Part shown: positions 1 through 9,906 of the stretch, in pieces
How the letters are laid out: every line of letters begins with the position of its first letter
Position numbering within the stretch: position 1 is the first letter of the stretch
From: Akkermansia muciniphila
Lineage (GTDB): Bacteria; Verrucomicrobiota; Verrucomicrobiia; Limisphaerales; UBA9464
DNA: 64,000 nt
Direction of reading: 5' to 3'
Assembly (NCBI GenBank): GCA_945861565.1
Contig: CAMAUY010000003.1
Location: 28,889 to 92,888 of the forward strand
Program-made: the position numbers and the translations under genes
Notes under the pieces: generated by a model
The model's input: the letters and a program-made list of their open reading frames with translations, nothing else
What the model was told of the DNA's origin: nothing
Databases searched by the model: none

Positions 1-317
1 TACACAACGCCGATCAGGGTCGGGCAGTTAAGAACGACCATTTGATCGAGCACCCGCTTCATGAACTGTATGCCGGCCCGTTGTTGCTGCCGGGTGCCCC
101 GCAGATCTTTGTCGGGCCCGAGGCACGGGGTCGCCGAACCACAGACCAGACCGTGTCGGTCGAGTTGACCTTTCACATAGGCCGGGTCGATGTGAGTGAG
201 TTCTTCGATGGCGATTTCGACGGATTCGAATCCCCAATCCTTAAAGCGACGAAAAAGGTGCGTGCTCGCGTCGGTAAAGGGCGACGCGAAGAGAAATGTG
301 TTGATGCCGAAGCGCAT
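1..317 (-). CDS. Sugar phosphate isomerase/epimerase (xylose-isomerase-like TIM barrel), 3' end cut by window edge
   Basis: Manual minus-strand translation from ATG at 317: MRFGINTFLFASPFTDASTHLFRRFKDWGFESVEIAIEELTHIDPAYVKGQLDRHGLVCGSATPCLGPDKDLRGT..., open to position 1; absent from the ORF track because it runs off the edge. Confidence 0.75.
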   Translation of the reverse strand, partial: MRFGINTFLFASPFTDASTHLFRRFKDWGFESVEIAIEELTHIDPAYVKGQLDRHGLVCGSATPCLGPDKDLRGTRQQQRAGIQFMKRVLDQMVVLNCPTLIGVV

Positions 318-380
318 TCTGAGAGGAGTCGAGGGTTGGTGTGTTCTCGGGTGTAGTTTAGCACTGTGATCGGTGAACCG

Positions 381-1340
381 TTAATCGGCAAGATTTGGAA
401 TGAATTGACGTCGTCCTTCAATAAACTCTCCGACGACGTCGTTGGAGAGTCGCAAGCGGTTCTTGATGATCATTTCCGGGTGCTGGTGGAGGAGCATCAT
501 GCAGACACTTAGCACGTCACCGGTACCTGCGGTGTTCACCATTGATCGCACGGCCGCCGGCGGCTCGATTTCGAGTACACCCTGCGAATAGTAGCCGGCC
601 CCTTTTTCACCGAGATGAACGACAATGCCACCGGCACCCCATTCCGTAATCCGCCGAAGGGCGGTGTCGAGTGTCTCGGCATCCGAAAACATCATAAGCT
701 CCCGGGCATTGCCGTGGGCCAGCGCAACCCAGGGTAAAACGTCCCGAACCGCTTGCTTTCTTGCGGGAATGTTTCCAGCGCTGGCTTCCCCCCAGTGCGG
801 GTCCCAGTTTAAGTCGAGCGAAATCGGAACAGCCAATTGCCGGGCCTGCTCAAAAAGCTCTTTATTGCCGCCATACAACATCGGCTCCGAGAACCAAACA
901 TCGGCGCGCAGGAGGTGCCCCTGGCCCCGGAGGATGCTCAAGTCAAGATCCGCAAACGTGAGCGCTCGATTGGCCGGCAAGCAGCTGATGAAGTGTCGCT
1001 GGCCATTATCGAATGAAAGAGCAATCGATGTCCCCGACGGCTGGGATTTGTCCCGGGCCAATCGGGCGATAATTCCGTGCTGGGCCAAGGTCCGATCGAG
1101 TCGACGCCCCAATCCATCGGTTCCAATTTTTCCCAAGAACGAGGTCTTGGCACCTAAAGCGACGGCGGTAAAGGCGCTGTTGGCTCCGCCGCCTCCGATG
1201 GTTTCGCTGACTGATCCGGTGGATGTTTCGCCGTCGCGGAATAGATAGTCCCCCACCGGAAGCGGGTTCATCTTTATATCGCGATTGATGTTCCCAATGA
1301 CACAAATCGAATCGCCCGAAACATCTACGGTGCTCAGCAT
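381..1340 (-). CDS. PfkB/ribokinase-family carbohydrate kinase
   Basis: N-terminal GNINRD, GGGGANSAFTAVALGAKTSFLGKIGTDGLG and C-terminal NTAGTGDVLS motifs. Confidence 0.85.
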   Translation of the reverse strand: MLSTVDVSGDSICVIGNINRDIKMNPLPVGDYLFRDGETSTGSVSETIGGGGANSAFTAVALGAKTSFLGKIGTDGLGRRLDRTLAQHGIIARLARDKSQPSGTSIALSFDNGQRHFISCLPANRALTFADLDLSILRGQGHLLRADVWFSEPMLYGGNKELFEQARQLAVPISLDLNWDPHWGEASAGNIPARKQAVRDVLPWVALAHGNARELMMFSDAETLDTALRRITEWGAGGIVVHLGEKGAGYYSQGVLEIEPPAAVRSMVNTAGTGDVLSVCMMLLHQHPEMIIKNRLRLSNDVVGEFIEGRRQFIPNLAD

Positions 1341-1963
1341 GCCTGCGATCCTCCTGAACCGGGATGGGATGAAACCTCCGCCGCAAGATCTTCTTTGAGG
1401 AGGTGCATCAGGAGATGTTCAATGACGAGATGGACCGCTTCGGTCTGAGGGGTTGATTCGATGGGCACGAGAATCGAACAGGTGCACTCACGGTGAAGGA
1501 CGCCCCCGTCGAATCCGACCAACCCCACCGTGCGTGCCCCGACCTGGTTGGCAAAACGAATGGCCCGGACCAAGTCGGTCGAAAATCCTGTACCACCATG
1601 AACTGAGATGGCCAGCACGACGTCATTGGAGGTCAGCAGTCCGCGCATCTGATTGACGAAAACGTCTTCGCGAGCCGCGTCGTTGGCCCAGGCGGTATAG
1701 AGTGAGACGTTATCGGTCAGACACCGCACATCAAACGGCCGCCGGCCATCGGGGATCACATACTTGGAGAGATCGCAGGCGAAGTGCTGAGCCGTCGAGG
1801 CAGATCCGCCGTTTCCGATGGTGTAGACGCGGCCCGGGCGGTGATAGCAGTCGAGGAGAATTCTTCGGCCAGCCGCGATGGCATCGGCATCGAGCTCACT
1901 GAGCAGGCGCTTCGTTTCATTCAGAAATCGGCTAATCCTGGCGATGGTGTTCGGCATAGGCAA
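1334..1963 (-). CDS. SIS-domain sugar isomerase (GmhA-like phosphoheptose isomerase family)
   Basis: YTIGNGGSASTAQHFACDLSKY, ISVHGGTGFSTDLVRAI; overlaps the PfkB start by 7 bp. Confidence 0.8.
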   Translation of the reverse strand: MPMPNTIARISRFLNETKRLLSELDADAIAAGRRILLDCYHRPGRVYTIGNGGSASTAQHFACDLSKYVIPDGRRPFDVRCLTDNVSLYTAWANDAAREDVFVNQMRGLLTSNDVVLAISVHGGTGFSTDLVRAIRFANQVGARTVGLVGFDGGVLHRECTCSILVPIESTPQTEAVHLVIEHLLMHLLKEDLAAEVSSHPGSGGSQAC

Positions 1964-2193
1964 TCGACGTTGAGTGTGCGACGAACGTTCAGCCTCCGTC
2001 CGCAGGAATCAAAAGGCTGACCAGAGGCTCGGAGGCACAAATCATATCACGGTGGAAGCCGTCAATTTCTCAAGATGTGCGCGAATATCAATACTGATAA
2101 GTACGAAATGTTCCTGGGCCGGAAAGTTTACGCTTCCGAAAGCAAGCCATTCCCCGCTCACTATCCACCAAGTCATCGTGAAGGATTTGTAGG

Positions 2194-4296
2194 ATGAAAG
2201 TCTTCTGGTCATGCCTGTGCTCGCTGGCACTCGGGATGTTTGTCGCATCTGGAGCGCCCGCCATCCCGCCGCCAGCCCACCATTGGGCGTTCCAACCGAT
2301 CGCCGATGTAAGACCTCCCGAGATTCGGGACCGCTCGTGGTGCCGGATACCGATTGATTCTTTTATCCAGGCGAGGCAGGACGGGATGGGCTTGTCGCCA
2401 GCGAAGGCGGCGGATCCGCGCGTGCTGATTCGTCGCATGACGTTTGATATGACCGGGCTGCCGCCGGCTCCATCGGAGGTTGCGGCGTTTGTTTCTTCCG
2501 CCCAGCGGGATCGGACGGTCGCGTTGGATGCCCTGATCGAACGGCTCCTGGCATCGCCCCATTATGGAGAACGTTGGGGACGCTGGTGGTTGGATGTAGC
2601 GCGATACGCCGATACCAATGGCCAGGACGAAAACAAGGTGCAGGCGAATGCGTGGCGATACCGTGACTGGGTTGTCCGCTCCTTCAATCGGAATCAGCCC
2701 TTTGACCAGTTCATTGTCGAACAAATCGCTGGAGATTTGCTGCCTCCGGCTCCATCCGAATCGGAAACTTTCGACCGCCTGATCGCGACTGGATTTCTGG
2801 TCCTTGGACCCAAGATGTTGGCCGAGCAAGACAAACCCAAACTGGTCATGGACATTGTCGATGAACAGATCGATACCGTGGGCAAGGCGTTTCTCGGTCT
2901 CACTCTCGGATGTGCTCGTTGTCACGATCACAAGTTCGATCCGATTCCGGCCAGCGACTACTATGCGATGGCCGGCATCTTTAAGAGTACCCGGACCATG
3001 GAGGATCTGGCCTTCGTGTCGAAATTCAACGAGCGCCCCATTTCACCGCCGGCAGTGATGGCGAGCCTCTCTGCGCACGCCGAACAGGTGAAAGCACAGA
3101 CCAATCGGATTCAAGAAGTGATTCGTGATGCCAACGCCGCTTTAGTGGCGGATCTGAATCACGAACTCCCAAAAGATCCCCACCTGTTGTATCCGCTCGC
3201 CACCCGCGAACGGCTTGCTGCGTTGGAAAAGGAGCGGGATCACCTGATCACCAACGCGCCCCCCCCCGCCGCGTACGCGATGTCGGTGGCCGAGGACAAA
3301 CCGGTAAATCTCCCCGTGCATCTCCGCGGAAGTCATCTCAACCTGGCCAAAGATCCAGTCCCGCGCGGTTTCCTACAGGCCGTCAGCCGACGGGGGCCCG
3401 TGCCGCCGATCCCCCGCGAGCAGAGTGGCCGCCTCGAACTCGCCCGCTGGTTGACGTCTTCCCAAAACCCGCTCACCGCCCGTGTGATCGTCAACCGCCT
3501 GTGGCAGGCGCACTTCGGGGAAGGAATCGTCCGTACTCCCGATAACTTCGGTCTCCGCGGAGAAGCGCCGACCCATCCGGAACTGCTGGATTGGCTTGCG
3601 TGCGAATTCTTGCGTACCGGCTGGGATGTCAAAGCACTCCATCGACTAATTCTCCGCAGTGCGGTCTACCAGCAGTCGGCAGGTGTTCCGACGGATTCCC
3701 CGGGGACATCGAGCGACCCGGACAATCGTTTGTTATTCCGCTTTCCCCGACAGCGCCTCGAAGCCGAAATGATTCGTGATGCGCTACTCGCAGTTTCCGG
3801 ACGCCTTGACGCGGCGGCAGGGGGTTCGTTGGTGAATTGGAAAAACAATCAGTATGCGCCAAGCGACGACGTCTCCGCAACCTCCGTGCGACGGACACTC
3901 TATCTTCCAATCGTCCGAGACAGGGTTTACGACGCCCTGACCATTTTTGACTTTGCGAATCCGAGCGTCTGTTCGGCACGGCGAACGCATACGGTTGTTT
4001 CCCACCAGGCCCTGTTTTTTTTGAACAGTCCACTCGTGAAAGATTGCTCGTTGGCGCTGGCAACGTCCCTGCTGGCACGGGACGATCTAGACGATTCGGC
4101 CCGTGTGCGCGAAGCCTACCATCGCATTCTCAACCGCCCTGCATTGGATCCTGAAATTCACCGGGCAAGACGCTTCCTGGGTGAGCTTCCACGCGATCCC
4201 GGGACCCCGGCAACCGAGGCCGACCGGCGTCGGGACGATTTGGCGCTGCTGTGCCAGACCCTTTTTGCTTCCAACGAATTTGTGTATTACCACTGA
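2194..4296 (+). CDS. DUF1549/DUF1553 domain protein, short form without N-terminal PSCyt1 (copy 1)
   Basis: Signal peptide; SPHYGERWGRWWLDVARYADT, GCARCHDHKFDPI, NPLTARVIVNRLWQAHFGEGIVRTPDNFG, FRFPRQRLEAEMIRDALLAVSG. Confidence 0.88.
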   Translation: MKVFWSCLCSLALGMFVASGAPAIPPPAHHWAFQPIADVRPPEIRDRSWCRIPIDSFIQARQDGMGLSPAKAADPRVLIRRMTFDMTGLPPAPSEVAAFVSSAQRDRTVALDALIERLLASPHYGERWGRWWLDVARYADTNGQDENKVQANAWRYRDWVVRSFNRNQPFDQFIVEQIAGDLLPPAPSESETFDRLIATGFLVLGPKMLAEQDKPKLVMDIVDEQIDTVGKAFLGLTLGCARCHDHKFDPIPASDYYAMAGIFKSTRTMEDLAFVSKFNERPISPPAVMASLSAHAEQVKAQTNRIQEVIRDANAALVADLNHELPKDPHLLYPLATRERLAALEKERDHLITNAPPPAAYAMSVAEDKPVNLPVHLRGSHLNLAKDPVPRGFLQAVSRRGPVPPIPREQSGRLELARWLTSSQNPLTARVIVNRLWQAHFGEGIVRTPDNFGLRGEAPTHPELLDWLACEFLRTGWDVKALHRLILRSAVYQQSAGVPTDSPGTSSDPDNRLLFRFPRQRLEAEMIRDALLAVSGRLDAAAGGSLVNWKNNQYAPSDDVSATSVRRTLYLPIVRDRVYDALTIFDFANPSVCSARRTHTVVSHQALFFLNSPLVKDCSLALATSLLARDDLDDSARVREAYHRILNRPALDPEIHRARRFLGELPRDPGTPATEADRRRDDLALLCQTLFASNEFVYYH

Positions 4297-4313
4297 AAGG
4301 GATACTCGAGCCC

Positions 4314-5750
4314 ATGCTGCATACTCTTCCATCGCCGATCACGCGACGTCAGGCTCTTCGACAATGTGGCGTTGGATTTGGCGCGCTTGCCCTCACGGAT
4401 CTCCTCGCGAGAGCCTCGGGAGCGGGGCCTGCGAGTGCCGGGTCTAGGCCGAGTGGTCGCCCTGATTCGGGTCCACTGCAGGCCCGATCGCCCCATTTCT
4501 CGGCACGGACGAAGCGGGTGATATTTTTGTTCATGCACGGGGGTCCCTCCCATGTAGATACCTTTGACTATAAGCCGGCACTCCTGCGCGATTCCGGCAA
4601 GCCCTTGCCGTTTGCAAAGCCCCGGGTGCAGTTTTCCAAGACCGGCAACCTCCGTCAGTCGCCCTGGGCTTTTCGGCCTTATGGGCAGTCCGGCGCCATG
4701 GTCAGCGACCTATTTCCGAGCGTTGGGGCATTGGCGGATGAGATCTGTTTCTTGAAGTCGATTCACGGCACCAACGAGGCGCACGGGGGTGCTTTGCTAA
4801 AACTCCACACGGGTTCGGATACCTTTGTGCGCCCCAGCATGGGCTCGTGGATCAGCTACGGTTTGGGCACGGAGAACCAAAACCTGCCGAGCTTTATTAC
4901 GGTGAATCCGACCAAGGGCCATGGAGGCGTCGGTAACTGGTCGAGCGCCTTCCTCCCCGCCACGCATCAGGGCACACCCATCGGCGGCGGCAAGGCAACG
5001 GGTGATCCGGCGAAAATTGCGTACCTGGGAGCGGGCGGCGGCACCGCCCGGCAACGAGCTCAACTGGATTTGCTGGCGGAGATTGACCGGGAACAGCTCG
5101 CACTGACCGGTCCCGATGCCGAGCTCGAAGCGCGGATTCAGTCGTTTGAACTCGCCTTTAAAATGCAAACCGAGGCTCCGGAAGTTTTTGATCTTTCCGG
5201 GGAAACGCCGACAACGCGCGCCCTGTATGGCCTCGATGATCCCAAGACTGAGAATTTCGGAAAGCAATGCCTGCTGGCGCGACGGTTGAGCGAGCGCGGC
5301 GTTCGCTTCGTCCAGATCACACACGGCTATTGGGATCAGCACGAGAAACTCACCGAAGACCATGGACGTTTGGCGCATGAAGTGGACCGCCCGATTGCCG
5401 GGTTGCTCCGCGACCTGAAATCGCGCGGTTTACTTGAAGATACGCTGGTGTGGTGGGGCGGTGAATTTGGGCGCACGCCCACCGTGCAGGGAAGTGATGG
5501 ACGGGATCACCATCCCCATGCTTTCACGATGTGGCTGGCGGGCGCGGGCGTGAAGCCGGGATTGAGCTACGGGATCACGGACGAGTATGGGTTCTATCTC
5601 GCCGACCAAAAAGTCCACATCCACGACCTCCACGCCACTCTCCTGCATCTGCTGGGACTCGATCACGAACGCCTGACGTTTCGTCAAGGCGGACGGGATT
5701 TTCGTCTAACCGATGTTGCGGGTAATGTGGTGCATCCGATTCTGGCCTGA
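4314..5750 (+). CDS. DUF1501 family (sulfatase-like) protein with Tat-like signal (copy 1)
   Basis: MLHTLPSPITRRQALRQCGVGFGALALTDLL; FLFMHGGPSHVDTFDYKP, WWGGEFGRTPTVQGSDGRDHHPHAFT, HDLHATLLHLLGLDHERLTFRQGGRDFRLTDV; start moved from 4251 to 4314. Confidence 0.88.
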   Translation: MLHTLPSPITRRQALRQCGVGFGALALTDLLARASGAGPASAGSRPSGRPDSGPLQARSPHFSARTKRVIFLFMHGGPSHVDTFDYKPALLRDSGKPLPFAKPRVQFSKTGNLRQSPWAFRPYGQSGAMVSDLFPSVGALADEICFLKSIHGTNEAHGGALLKLHTGSDTFVRPSMGSWISYGLGTENQNLPSFITVNPTKGHGGVGNWSSAFLPATHQGTPIGGGKATGDPAKIAYLGAGGGTARQRAQLDLLAEIDREQLALTGPDAELEARIQSFELAFKMQTEAPEVFDLSGETPTTRALYGLDDPKTENFGKQCLLARRLSERGVRFVQITHGYWDQHEKLTEDHGRLAHEVDRPIAGLLRDLKSRGLLEDTLVWWGGEFGRTPTVQGSDGRDHHPHAFTMWLAGAGVKPGLSYGITDEYGFYLADQKVHIHDLHATLLHLLGLDHERLTFRQGGRDFRLTDVAGNVVHPILA

Positions 5751-5755
5751 ACCTC

Positions 5756-8359
5756 TCAAACTGCTTTCATCAACAAGTCGTCGTTCTTCCCGACGGTAAC
5801 CCGGATGGTGTCACCCGCTTTGAACTCGCCCTCTAGAATTCGGCTGGAAAGCGGATTCAGGAGTCTGTCCTGAATTGTTCGCTTGAGCGGGCGAGCGCCG
5901 AACTGCGGATCGTAGCCTTCCCGCGCCAGCAATTGACGGGCGTCCGGCTCGACCACCAGCGACAGTTGTTTTTCCTCCAGTCGTTTCACCACCCGCACGA
6001 GCTGGATATCCACAATCTGCGCCAGCTCCTTTTCGTCCAGGCTGTCGAAAATAATGGTGTCGTCCACTCGATTTAAGAACTCCGGGCGGAAATGGCCCTT
6101 CAATTCTTTGAGGACTTTTTCCTCCATGGTCCGGCGCGCCCCTATCGTCGTCCGGCCATCCAGAAAGTACTCCTGAATAATGGGAGACCCGATGTTCGAC
6201 GTCATTATGATGATCGCATTCTTGAAATCGACGGTTCGTCCCTGACCGTCGGTCAGTCGGCCATCGTCCAGGACCTGGAGCAGGATGTTGAAGACGTCGT
6301 GGTGAGCCTTCTCGATCTCGTCAAAAAGCACCACACAGTAAGGCTTTCGTCGCACCGCTTCGCTGAGTTGTCCGCCCTCCTCGTACCCGACATAGCCTGG
6401 AGGAGCGCCCACGAGGCGTGATACCGCGTGCTTTTCCATGTACTCGGACATGTCAATGCGAACCACTGCCTGGTCGTCATCGAATAGAAACTCCGCCAAG
6501 GCCCGTGCGAGTTCGGTTTTGCCAACCCCGGTCGGCCCAAGGAAAATAAACGAACCCACCGGACGATTTGGATCTTGCAGCCCCGAGCGAGCCCGCCGCA
6601 CGGCATTCGAAATGGCCACGACGGCCTGCTTCTGGCCGATCACCCGCTGACCAATCCGTGCTTCCATCTGCACTAACTTCTCCCGCTCGCCTTCCAGCAT
6701 TCGGGTGACGGGGATGCGGGTCCATGCGGCGACGACATTCGCAACATCCTGATCGGTTACCTCCTGTGAGAGCAGTCGTTGCCCACCCGGCACTTCCTTG
6801 AGCGCCTTCTCGGCCGCGGTCATCTTCTTTTGAAGCTCGGGCAGGCGGCCATATTGAATCTCGGAAGCCTGTGACAAATTGCCCTGCCGATGTGCTTTCT
6901 CGAGATCCCCCTTCGCTTCCTCCAACCGGGCACTGAGAAGGCTGACGGCGTCCAGCGCCGCCTTTTCGTTCTGCCATTGCGCATTCAACTGCTTGGACTT
7001 CTCCTTGAGATTGGCAAGTTCGATGTCCAGTTTCTTCAGGCGGTCGCGGGACGCTTCATCCTTTTCCCGCACGAGTGCGGTGCGCTCGATTTCAAGTTGC
7101 AGAATCTGACGGTCCTGCTGATCGATTTCCGTTGGTTTGGAATCCAGTTCCATGCGCAACCGGGACGCAGCCTCATCCATCAGGTCCACCGCCTTGTCCG
7201 GGAGAAATCGATCGCTGATGTAGCGGTGGGAAAGGGTCGCCGCCGCCACCAAGGCCCCGTCCTGAATGCGGATTCCGTGATGTGTTTCGTACCGCTCCTT
7301 TAACCCGCGCAAGATGGCAATGGTCGCTTCCACCGACGGCTCCGCGACCATCACGGGCTGAAAGCGCCGCTCCAAGGCAGGGTCTTTTTCGATGTGTTTG
7401 CGATATTCATCGAGGGTCGTTGCCCCGATACACCTCAGTTCGCCGCGCGCGAGCTGCGGTTTGAGCATGTTTGCGGCATCCGCCGAACCCTCCGCTTTAC
7501 CGGCGCCCACGAGCGTGTGCAGTTCATCAATGAAGAGAATGATCTGCCCTTCGCTCGAGGTAACCTCCTTGAGAAACGCCTTGAGCCGATCCTCAAATTC
7601 TCCGCGGTACTTCGCGCCGGCGATCATCGCCCCAAGATCCATCGAAATGAGTCGCTTGTTCTTTAACGACTCAGGGATGTCGCCATCCACGATCCGCCGC
7701 GCCAATCCCTCCGCAATCGCGGTCTTGCCGACACCCGGTTCGCCGATCAGGACGGGGTTATTTTTCGTGCGCCGGGTCAGCACTTGCATCACTCGCCGGA
7801 TTTCATCGTCACGACCGATGACAGGATCAATCTTGCCTTGGCGGGCCATCGCGGTGAGGTCGCGGCCGTATTTGTCGAGCGCCTGGAATTTTGCTTCGGG
7901 ATTTTCATCCGTGACCCGCTGATTGCCGCGCAGTTCTGCCAGCACCTTAAGGACGGCATCCCGGGTGATGCCATGCTTTGAAAACAGGCTGCGGATGGAA
8001 TCACCCCCCTTTTCAATCAGCCCCAGGAAGAGGTGCTCGGTCGAAAGAAACTCATCCTTGAGTTTTTTGGCTTCTTTCTGGGCCGCCGCGAGCACGTTTT
8101 GAAAATCCTGCGTGGGGTAGACTTGGCTGGCTCCGGCCACCTTAGCGCGACGCCCCAATTCCGCATCGATTGCCGCGGTAAATGGGCCTGTCTTGACGCC
8201 GAGTTTCTCGAGCAGCTGCGGGATGAGAGAATCCTCCTGCTCGGCGAGAACCAGAGCGAGATGCTCTGCGTCGAGCGCCTGGTGGGAACGCTCCTGCGCG
8301 AGTTGCTGCGCCGCCTGAATCGCTTCCTGCGCTTTGACGGTCATTTTGTCCAATTGCAT
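5756..8359 (-). CDS. clpB: ATP-dependent chaperone ClpB
   Basis: [38 protein letters not shown]; two Walker A motifs ([34 protein letters not shown]); [24 protein letters not shown]. The ORF-track start at 8668 lies inside an intergenic repeat and is rejected. Confidence 0.95.
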   Translation of the reverse strand: MQLDKMTVKAQEAIQAAQQLAQERSHQALDAEHLALVLAEQEDSLIPQLLEKLGVKTGPFTAAIDAELGRRAKVAGASQVYPTQDFQNVLAAAQKEAKKLKDEFLSTEHLFLGLIEKGGDSIRSLFSKHGITRDAVLKVLAELRGNQRVTDENPEAKFQALDKYGRDLTAMARQGKIDPVIGRDDEIRRVMQVLTRRTKNNPVLIGEPGVGKTAIAEGLARRIVDGDIPESLKNKRLISMDLGAMIAGAKYRGEFEDRLKAFLKEVTSSEGQIILFIDELHTLVGAGKAEGSADAANMLKPQLARGELRCIGATTLDEYRKHIEKDPALERRFQPVMVAEPSVEATIAILRGLKERYETHHGIRIQDGALVAAATLSHRYISDRFLPDKAVDLMDEAASRLRMELDSKPTEIDQQDRQILQLEIERTALVREKDEASRDRLKKLDIELANLKEKSKQLNAQWQNEKAALDAVSLLSARLEEAKGDLEKAHRQGNLSQASEIQYGRLPELQKKMTAAEKALKEVPGGQRLLSQEVTDQDVANVVAAWTRIPVTRMLEGEREKLVQMEARIGQRVIGQKQAVVAISNAVRRARSGLQDPNRPVGSFIFLGPTGVGKTELARALAEFLFDDDQAVVRIDMSEYMEKHAVSRLVGAPPGYVGYEEGGQLSEAVRRKPYCVVLFDEIEKAHHDVFNILLQVLDDGRLTDGQGRTVDFKNAIIIMTSNIGSPIIQEYFLDGRTTIGARRTMEEKVLKELKGHFRPEFLNRVDDTIIFDSLDEKELAQIVDIQLVRVVKRLEEKQLSLVVEPDARQLLAREGYDPQFGARPLKRTIQDRLLNPLSSRILEGEFKAGDTIRVTVGKNDDLLMKAV

Positions 8360-8634
8360 GGCATGTGCATCGCACCTTTTGTGCCGGTTCGCAGCAATCA
8401 ATACCGACCAAATCTTGGTGAATCCTCCGCCGCAATGGATCGCAGTGCGTCGCGGTGAGACACTTTTTCCCGCGGATATTCCCCCGGAGTGCCAAACCGG
8501 CACACTCGGCGACCCCTCTTCACCCAGGGATCGAGGCCTCCGATGGGGGAGACGAACTTTCCGCCATGCCCAGCTGGGTCGGACGTCGGGCGGGGGTGGG
8601 AGGTATGGACCGCACTCCTTCAACAAATGGCCGC

Positions 8635-8807
8635 CCAGGCCCTCTGCCGGGATATTCCAGTAATCCAATGAACCGGAGTTTGGAACCGCGGATGAACGCC
8701 GACTAACGCTGATTCCGGGCGCTCACTCAGAAAGTGTTCAAAGTGAAAGGCAACGGCTTCCTCTTATCCGCGTCAATCCGTGTGAATCCGCGGTTCTTCC
8801 CCCGGCA
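8635..8807 (-). repeat. Dispersed quasi-palindromic intergenic repeat, copy A (inverted relative to copy B at 44969-45130)
   Basis: ccaggccctc...gatattccagtaat...gaaccgcggatgaacgccga...gcaacggcttcc.cttatccgcgtcaatccgtgt.aatccgcggttcttccc.ccggca matches the reverse complement of copy B over almost its full length. Confidence 0.85.
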
Positions 8808-8851
8808 ATATTTTTGTCTCACAACCCCGCCGGGCTCTGCCGATCTTTACT

Positions 8852-9805
8852 TCAAGCCAAACCCGCCGCGTAATCGCTGATAATGGCCTCGATGTTTACG
8901 TCGGGCTTCAAGCCCAACGCCAACGCGCGAGAGGCGCGCCATTCCTTCGGCCACGCGGCGACGATATCCATGACGGAGGCCTGGGGCTCAAAGCGGATGT
9001 TGGCCTTGGCTAATCCACTGCGCTTAACCGCGTCGGCGATCTCACCCGCCGAGGGACTTATGCCTGGACCGTTGATCGCCGTGAAATCACCGAGGGCCTC
9101 CTCGGGAAGTTCAGCGAGCGTCACCAGTAATTCCACACAACGACGGATTGAGAGGATCGGCAATCTTGTCTCCGGCGTCACGGGACACACGTAATCACGA
9201 CCGGCCAACGGCTCTCGAATCAAGCCCGACGCAAAGCCGCTCGCGGCGCTATTTGGCTCATCGCGAACCACAATCGCCGGCAGGCGAATTGATCGGCCGA
9301 TGAGAAAACCCTTGCGCGTGTAGTCGTTGATCAGTTGTTCTCCAAGCACCTTGGCAACGCCGTAACTGTTCTGCGGATGTTGCACCGTCGAATCATCGAC
9401 CACGCCCGCCAAGTCATGCCCGCCGAACGTAGCGATTGATGACGGGAACACGAAGCGTGGCCGAGCTTCACAAACTCGCGCGGCTTCCAACAGATGCATC
9501 GTCGCATGCACATTGGCTCGTAGCCCGGCGGGAAAGTCCTTTTCCGCCCCACCACTGACCAACGAGGCGAAATGGTAGATGCAATCCACCTGCCGATTGA
9601 CCCATCCCGCGCTCACCGCCGCCTCACCCAGATCGCCCACCGAAAAACGCACCCGGCCGGGGTAATCCCTCATGAGCCCCTTCATTCGCGGATGCTCGGC
9701 GATGTCGGTCAGAAGCACCTGCGTCGTCGCGTCGCGGCCCAAGAGGACACGGGCGACAGACACACCCAGGAAGCCCGCGCCGCCGGTAATGAGCGTTGTG
9801 AACAT
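8852..9805 (-). CDS. NAD-dependent epimerase/dehydratase (extended SDR; resembles the D-erythronate dehydrogenase-like group)
   Basis: LITGGAGFLGVSVARVLL; active-site YGVAKVLGEQLI; FPSSIATFGG. Confidence 0.8.
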   Translation of the reverse strand: MFTTLITGGAGFLGVSVARVLLGRDATTQVLLTDIAEHPRMKGLMRDYPGRVRFSVGDLGEAAVSAGWVNRQVDCIYHFASLVSGGAEKDFPAGLRANVHATMHLLEAARVCEARPRFVFPSSIATFGGHDLAGVVDDSTVQHPQNSYGVAKVLGEQLINDYTRKGFLIGRSIRLPAIVVRDEPNSAASGFASGLIREPLAGRDYVCPVTPETRLPILSIRRCVELLVTLAELPEEALGDFTAINGPGISPSAGEIADAVKRSGLAKANIRFEPQASVMDIVAAWPKEWRASRALALGLKPDVNIEAIISDYAAGLA

Positions 9806-9906
9806 AGATTAAACCGCGGCGGAGACCCCCGACATCGACGGACGCCCGGATGCGATTCCACTTAGCACCATGCCCCCGTCCTGGCCGATCGAATTTAAGC
9901 AATGAT

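Noticed and set aside
42-356. 104-aa plus-strand ORF and 28..237 / 173..421 minus ORFs at left edge
   Set aside because: Overlap the partial TIM-barrel epimerase (1-317 minus), which has clear family sequence
3259-3267. C9 homopolymer in DUF1549 copy 1, and similar C8-C9 runs near 10284, 11297 and 14888 as possible phase-variation tracts
   Set aside because: At this GC content several C8/G8 runs are expected by chance in 64 kb; the reading frames are intact and the tracts are not concentrated in surface genes
8360-8668. N-terminal extension of ClpB ([20 protein letters not shown]...) in the ORF track
   Set aside because: Lies in an intergenic repeat and leader; the real ClpB start [13 protein letters not shown] at 8359 matches the family
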